In this document: positions 8,001 to 8,053 of the stretch, in pieces | How the letters are laid out: every line of letters starts with the position of its first letter | How positions within the stretch are numbered: position 1 is the stretch's first letter | DNA from: Trichodesmium sp. MAG_R04 | GTDB taxonomy: Bacteria; Cyanobacteriota; Cyanobacteriia; Cyanobacteriales; Microcoleaceae | Assembly (NCBI GenBank): GCA_023356515.1 | Contig: JAKQYG010000173.1 | Location: 1 to 8,053, forward strand | Reading direction: 5' to 3' | DNA: 8,053 nt | Position numbers and translations under genes: made by a program | The notes under the pieces: model-generated | Seen by the model: only the letters and a program-made list of their open reading frames with translations | What the model was told of the DNA's origin: nothing | Databases searched by the model: none

Positions 8001-8053
8001 AGAACCATCATATTTTAAAGAACCATACAAAGGTATAGATAGATGGGAAAGAC
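5044..8053 (+). CDS. SAV_2336-type N-terminal region fused to two tandem FGE/SUMF1-like domains (3' end outside window)
   Basis: An uninterrupted frame of 1003 codons is open at the right edge. ATG 5044 is the first ATG after the in-frame TAG 5035-5037; no clear Shine-Dalgarno precedes it. Seen, by residue: 1-40, a helical leader (LTGTEIAETLWLAMQ); about 40-115, a Ser/Thr/Lys/Pro-rich linker; about 120-330, a SAV_2336 N-terminal-like region with ARAFRPLM from 121, FDLALVVEQSDSM 167-179, GRRLIFVVSDC 241-251, WRNGR 256-260 and LPQRLW 280-285; about 390-590, the helical part that usually follows, with VINLPIVRLIQ and VAEVFMGNIL; about 603-862, a complete FGE-like domain (LEMVAIPGG from 605, MGSPESE from 617, YRLPSEAEWEYACRA, GLYDMHGNVREWCADEW, RGGSW 826-830, GLRV 856-859); from about 919, a second FGE-like domain, cut by the window. 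No membrane segment or signal peptide is seen, so it is probably cytosolic. The SAV_2336 region resembles a vWA module; related architectures occur in bacterial conflict and signalling systems. The first FGE-like domain has Y832 where catalytic FGEs have their first cysteine, so it is more likely a binding domain than an oxidase. The function of the whole is unknown. Confidence 0.9.
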   Translation, partial: MTKKNDKFNNLIKILEKELKLTGTEIAETLWLAMQRQHRSSADKTKISSTNQITKNEIENTTTSSTISFTKKPQDGFYPKIPENNSYAEVTPKTNSTFPNKSDLSIKLPDVSSLRHPLKIARAFRPLMEYISYGNAVLLDEEATIETIAQLEGLCVPILKSPLELQFDLALVVEQSDSMIFWRKTIQELQQLFKRYGIFRSVKTWGMLTDKNGKICLKQGIKQNRYSHHLFSPKKLIDPTGRRLIFVVSDCVSNIWRNGRAFSLLKTWGKYNIVAIIQILPQRLWLRTALSLGAMVQLDSLQPRVPNSNLLVREVLFWRNHNLQTGIKVPVFSLEPELIETWSEMVVGKGIVGAGGFVFSSLLEMEETEIILDTERANLTSEERVYNFKMSSSEIAQKLAKYLSAAPVINLPIVRLIQKNFLRDSQQVHVAEVFMGNILKPQCLITPEINFDEVEYRFIDEEVRDILLKDSPRKNAEEIIGMISQDFAKRLGSSPQEFLALLKKPDELERLKTERNVLDLDVKYFATVATKVLKRLGGPYADFAQEIERSQNKSSENAGRKKLPKLENKVFAYKTPTVNRRGEVVNTTAYIAPYFSEVLADGISLEMVAIPGGSFTMGSPESEEGSTDRERPQHNVAVSPFFMGKYPVTQGQWRAIASQTDLKVDLDLNLEPSYFKEPYKGIDRWQRPVEMVNWYEAVEFCKRLSKLTGRNYRLPSEAEWEYACRAEIGILDLEQGEGYPPFNCGETITGELANYRALETYAEEQKGEYREETTAVGQFLANGFGLYDMHGNVREWCADEWHEDYNGAPTDGSIWLDGDKKRSPLRGGSWFYNSIYCRSGLRYDYDKRDYNNLYIGLRVLCSVKKNFVGSLKREGISFPSNLEVFHYEYTTPTVDRRGKIIKQDTKFARYFREVLGEKVELEMVAIPGGTFTMGSPESEKDSSDNERPQHDVTVPPFFMGKYPVTQGQWRAIASRTDLKVELDLKPEPSYFKEPYKGIDRWER
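6772..7105 (+). repeat. Direct repeat, copy 1: start of the first FGE-like domain
   Basis: This segment and 7720-8053 align without gaps at a constant offset of 948 bp (316 codons). Both code for PTVxRRG, then LEMVAIPGG, MGSPESE, FFMGKYPVTQGQWRAIAS and EPSYFKEPYKGIDRW. By eye the first 84 bp are only moderately similar, while the last 146 bp (6961-7106 against the second copy) differ at about a dozen bases. A HIP1 octamer sits at the same place in each copy (7006 and 7954). This reflects an internal duplication of the whole FGE module. Confidence 0.92.
7519..7629 (+). other. Candidate DGR variable region at the end of the first FGE-like domain
   Basis: Codons 826-862 encode a constant scaffold (RGGSW, then C837-R-S, R842, R848-D849, then IGLRV from 855) around variable slots. 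The slots Y832, N833, S834, I835, Y836, Y843, D844, Y845, D846, Y850, N851, N852, L853 and Y854 all use codons ending in C or T. Each can be obtained from an AAC or AAT codon by changes at adenines only. That is the known outcome of adenine-directed mutagenesis in diversity-generating retroelements, whose targets in cyanobacteria commonly have this FGE/C-type-lectin fold ending RGGSW...CRS...GFRV. G840, L841 and K847 do not fit simply. C-ending codons (TAC, TGC, CGC, GAC, AAC, CTC) are dense here, although the rest of the gene prefers T-ending ones. No reverse transcriptase or template repeat is present in the window. Confidence 0.55.
7720..8053 (+). repeat. Direct repeat, copy 2: start of the second FGE-like domain (cut by window end)
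   Basis: This is the partner of 6772-7105 at an offset of 948 bp. It codes for PTVDRRG, LEMVAIPGGTFTMGSPESE and FFMGKYPVTQGQWRAIAS, and ends at GIDRWE. A two-codon length difference lies just upstream (the VF to PTV spacing is longer in this copy). The C-terminal half of this domain, including any second variable region, falls outside the window. Confidence 0.92.

Overview
The window looks like a piece of an AT-rich, probably filamentous cyanobacterial chromosome. Three things point there: five perfect HIP1 octamers (GCGATCGC, at 673-680, 4463-4470, 4631-4638, 7006-7013 and 7954-7961) in 8 kb, protein families and domain pairings typical of filamentous cyanobacteria, and a decayed region between large multidomain genes. 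A Trichodesmium/Okeania-like source is a guess from composition and gene style, not a demonstrated identity.

Layout. (1) Positions 1-4173, minus strand: the first 1391 codons of a giant phosphatase with no stop before the left edge. It joins four modules in one chain: an endonuclease/exonuclease/phosphatase (EEP) domain, an esterase-like phytase-like domain, a beta-propeller phytase domain, and a PhoD-type alkaline phosphatase domain that runs off the window. A candidate Pho box (4221-4250) and a -10 box (4212-4217) lie just upstream of its start, which fits a phosphorus-scavenging role. (2) Positions 4174-5043: an 870-bp gap between two divergent genes. It is a small gene graveyard: a cysteine hydrolase (isochorismatase-like) pseudogene broken by a 17-bp tandem repeat and truncated at its 3' side; an imperfect inverted repeat flanking that pseudogene; and the C-terminal remnant of a tyrosine recombinase with an in-frame TGA. 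The stretches 4282-4416 and 4999-5043 show nothing further that I can support. (3) Positions 5044-8053, plus strand: the first 1003 codons of another giant protein, open at the right edge. A SAV_2336-type N-terminal region (a degenerate vWA-like module and a helical part) is followed by two tandem formylglycine-generating-enzyme-like (FGE/SUMF1, C-type-lectin fold) domains; the second is cut by the window end.

The most interesting signal is at the end of the first FGE-like domain (about 7519-7629). The first catalytic cysteine position of true FGEs is a tyrosine, and the segment has the layout of a diversity-generating retroelement (DGR) variable region: a constant RGGSW...CRS...R...RD...IGLRV scaffold with intervening codons almost all explicable as AAY codons changed only at their adenines, and a local excess of C-ending codons. 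No template repeat or reverse transcriptase is in the window, so any DGR would have to act from elsewhere. The protein is plausibly a sensor or effector in a conflict or signalling system with a diversifiable ligand-binding face, but this is inference.

The two large genes have no evident functional link. They are divergently placed and separated by debris.
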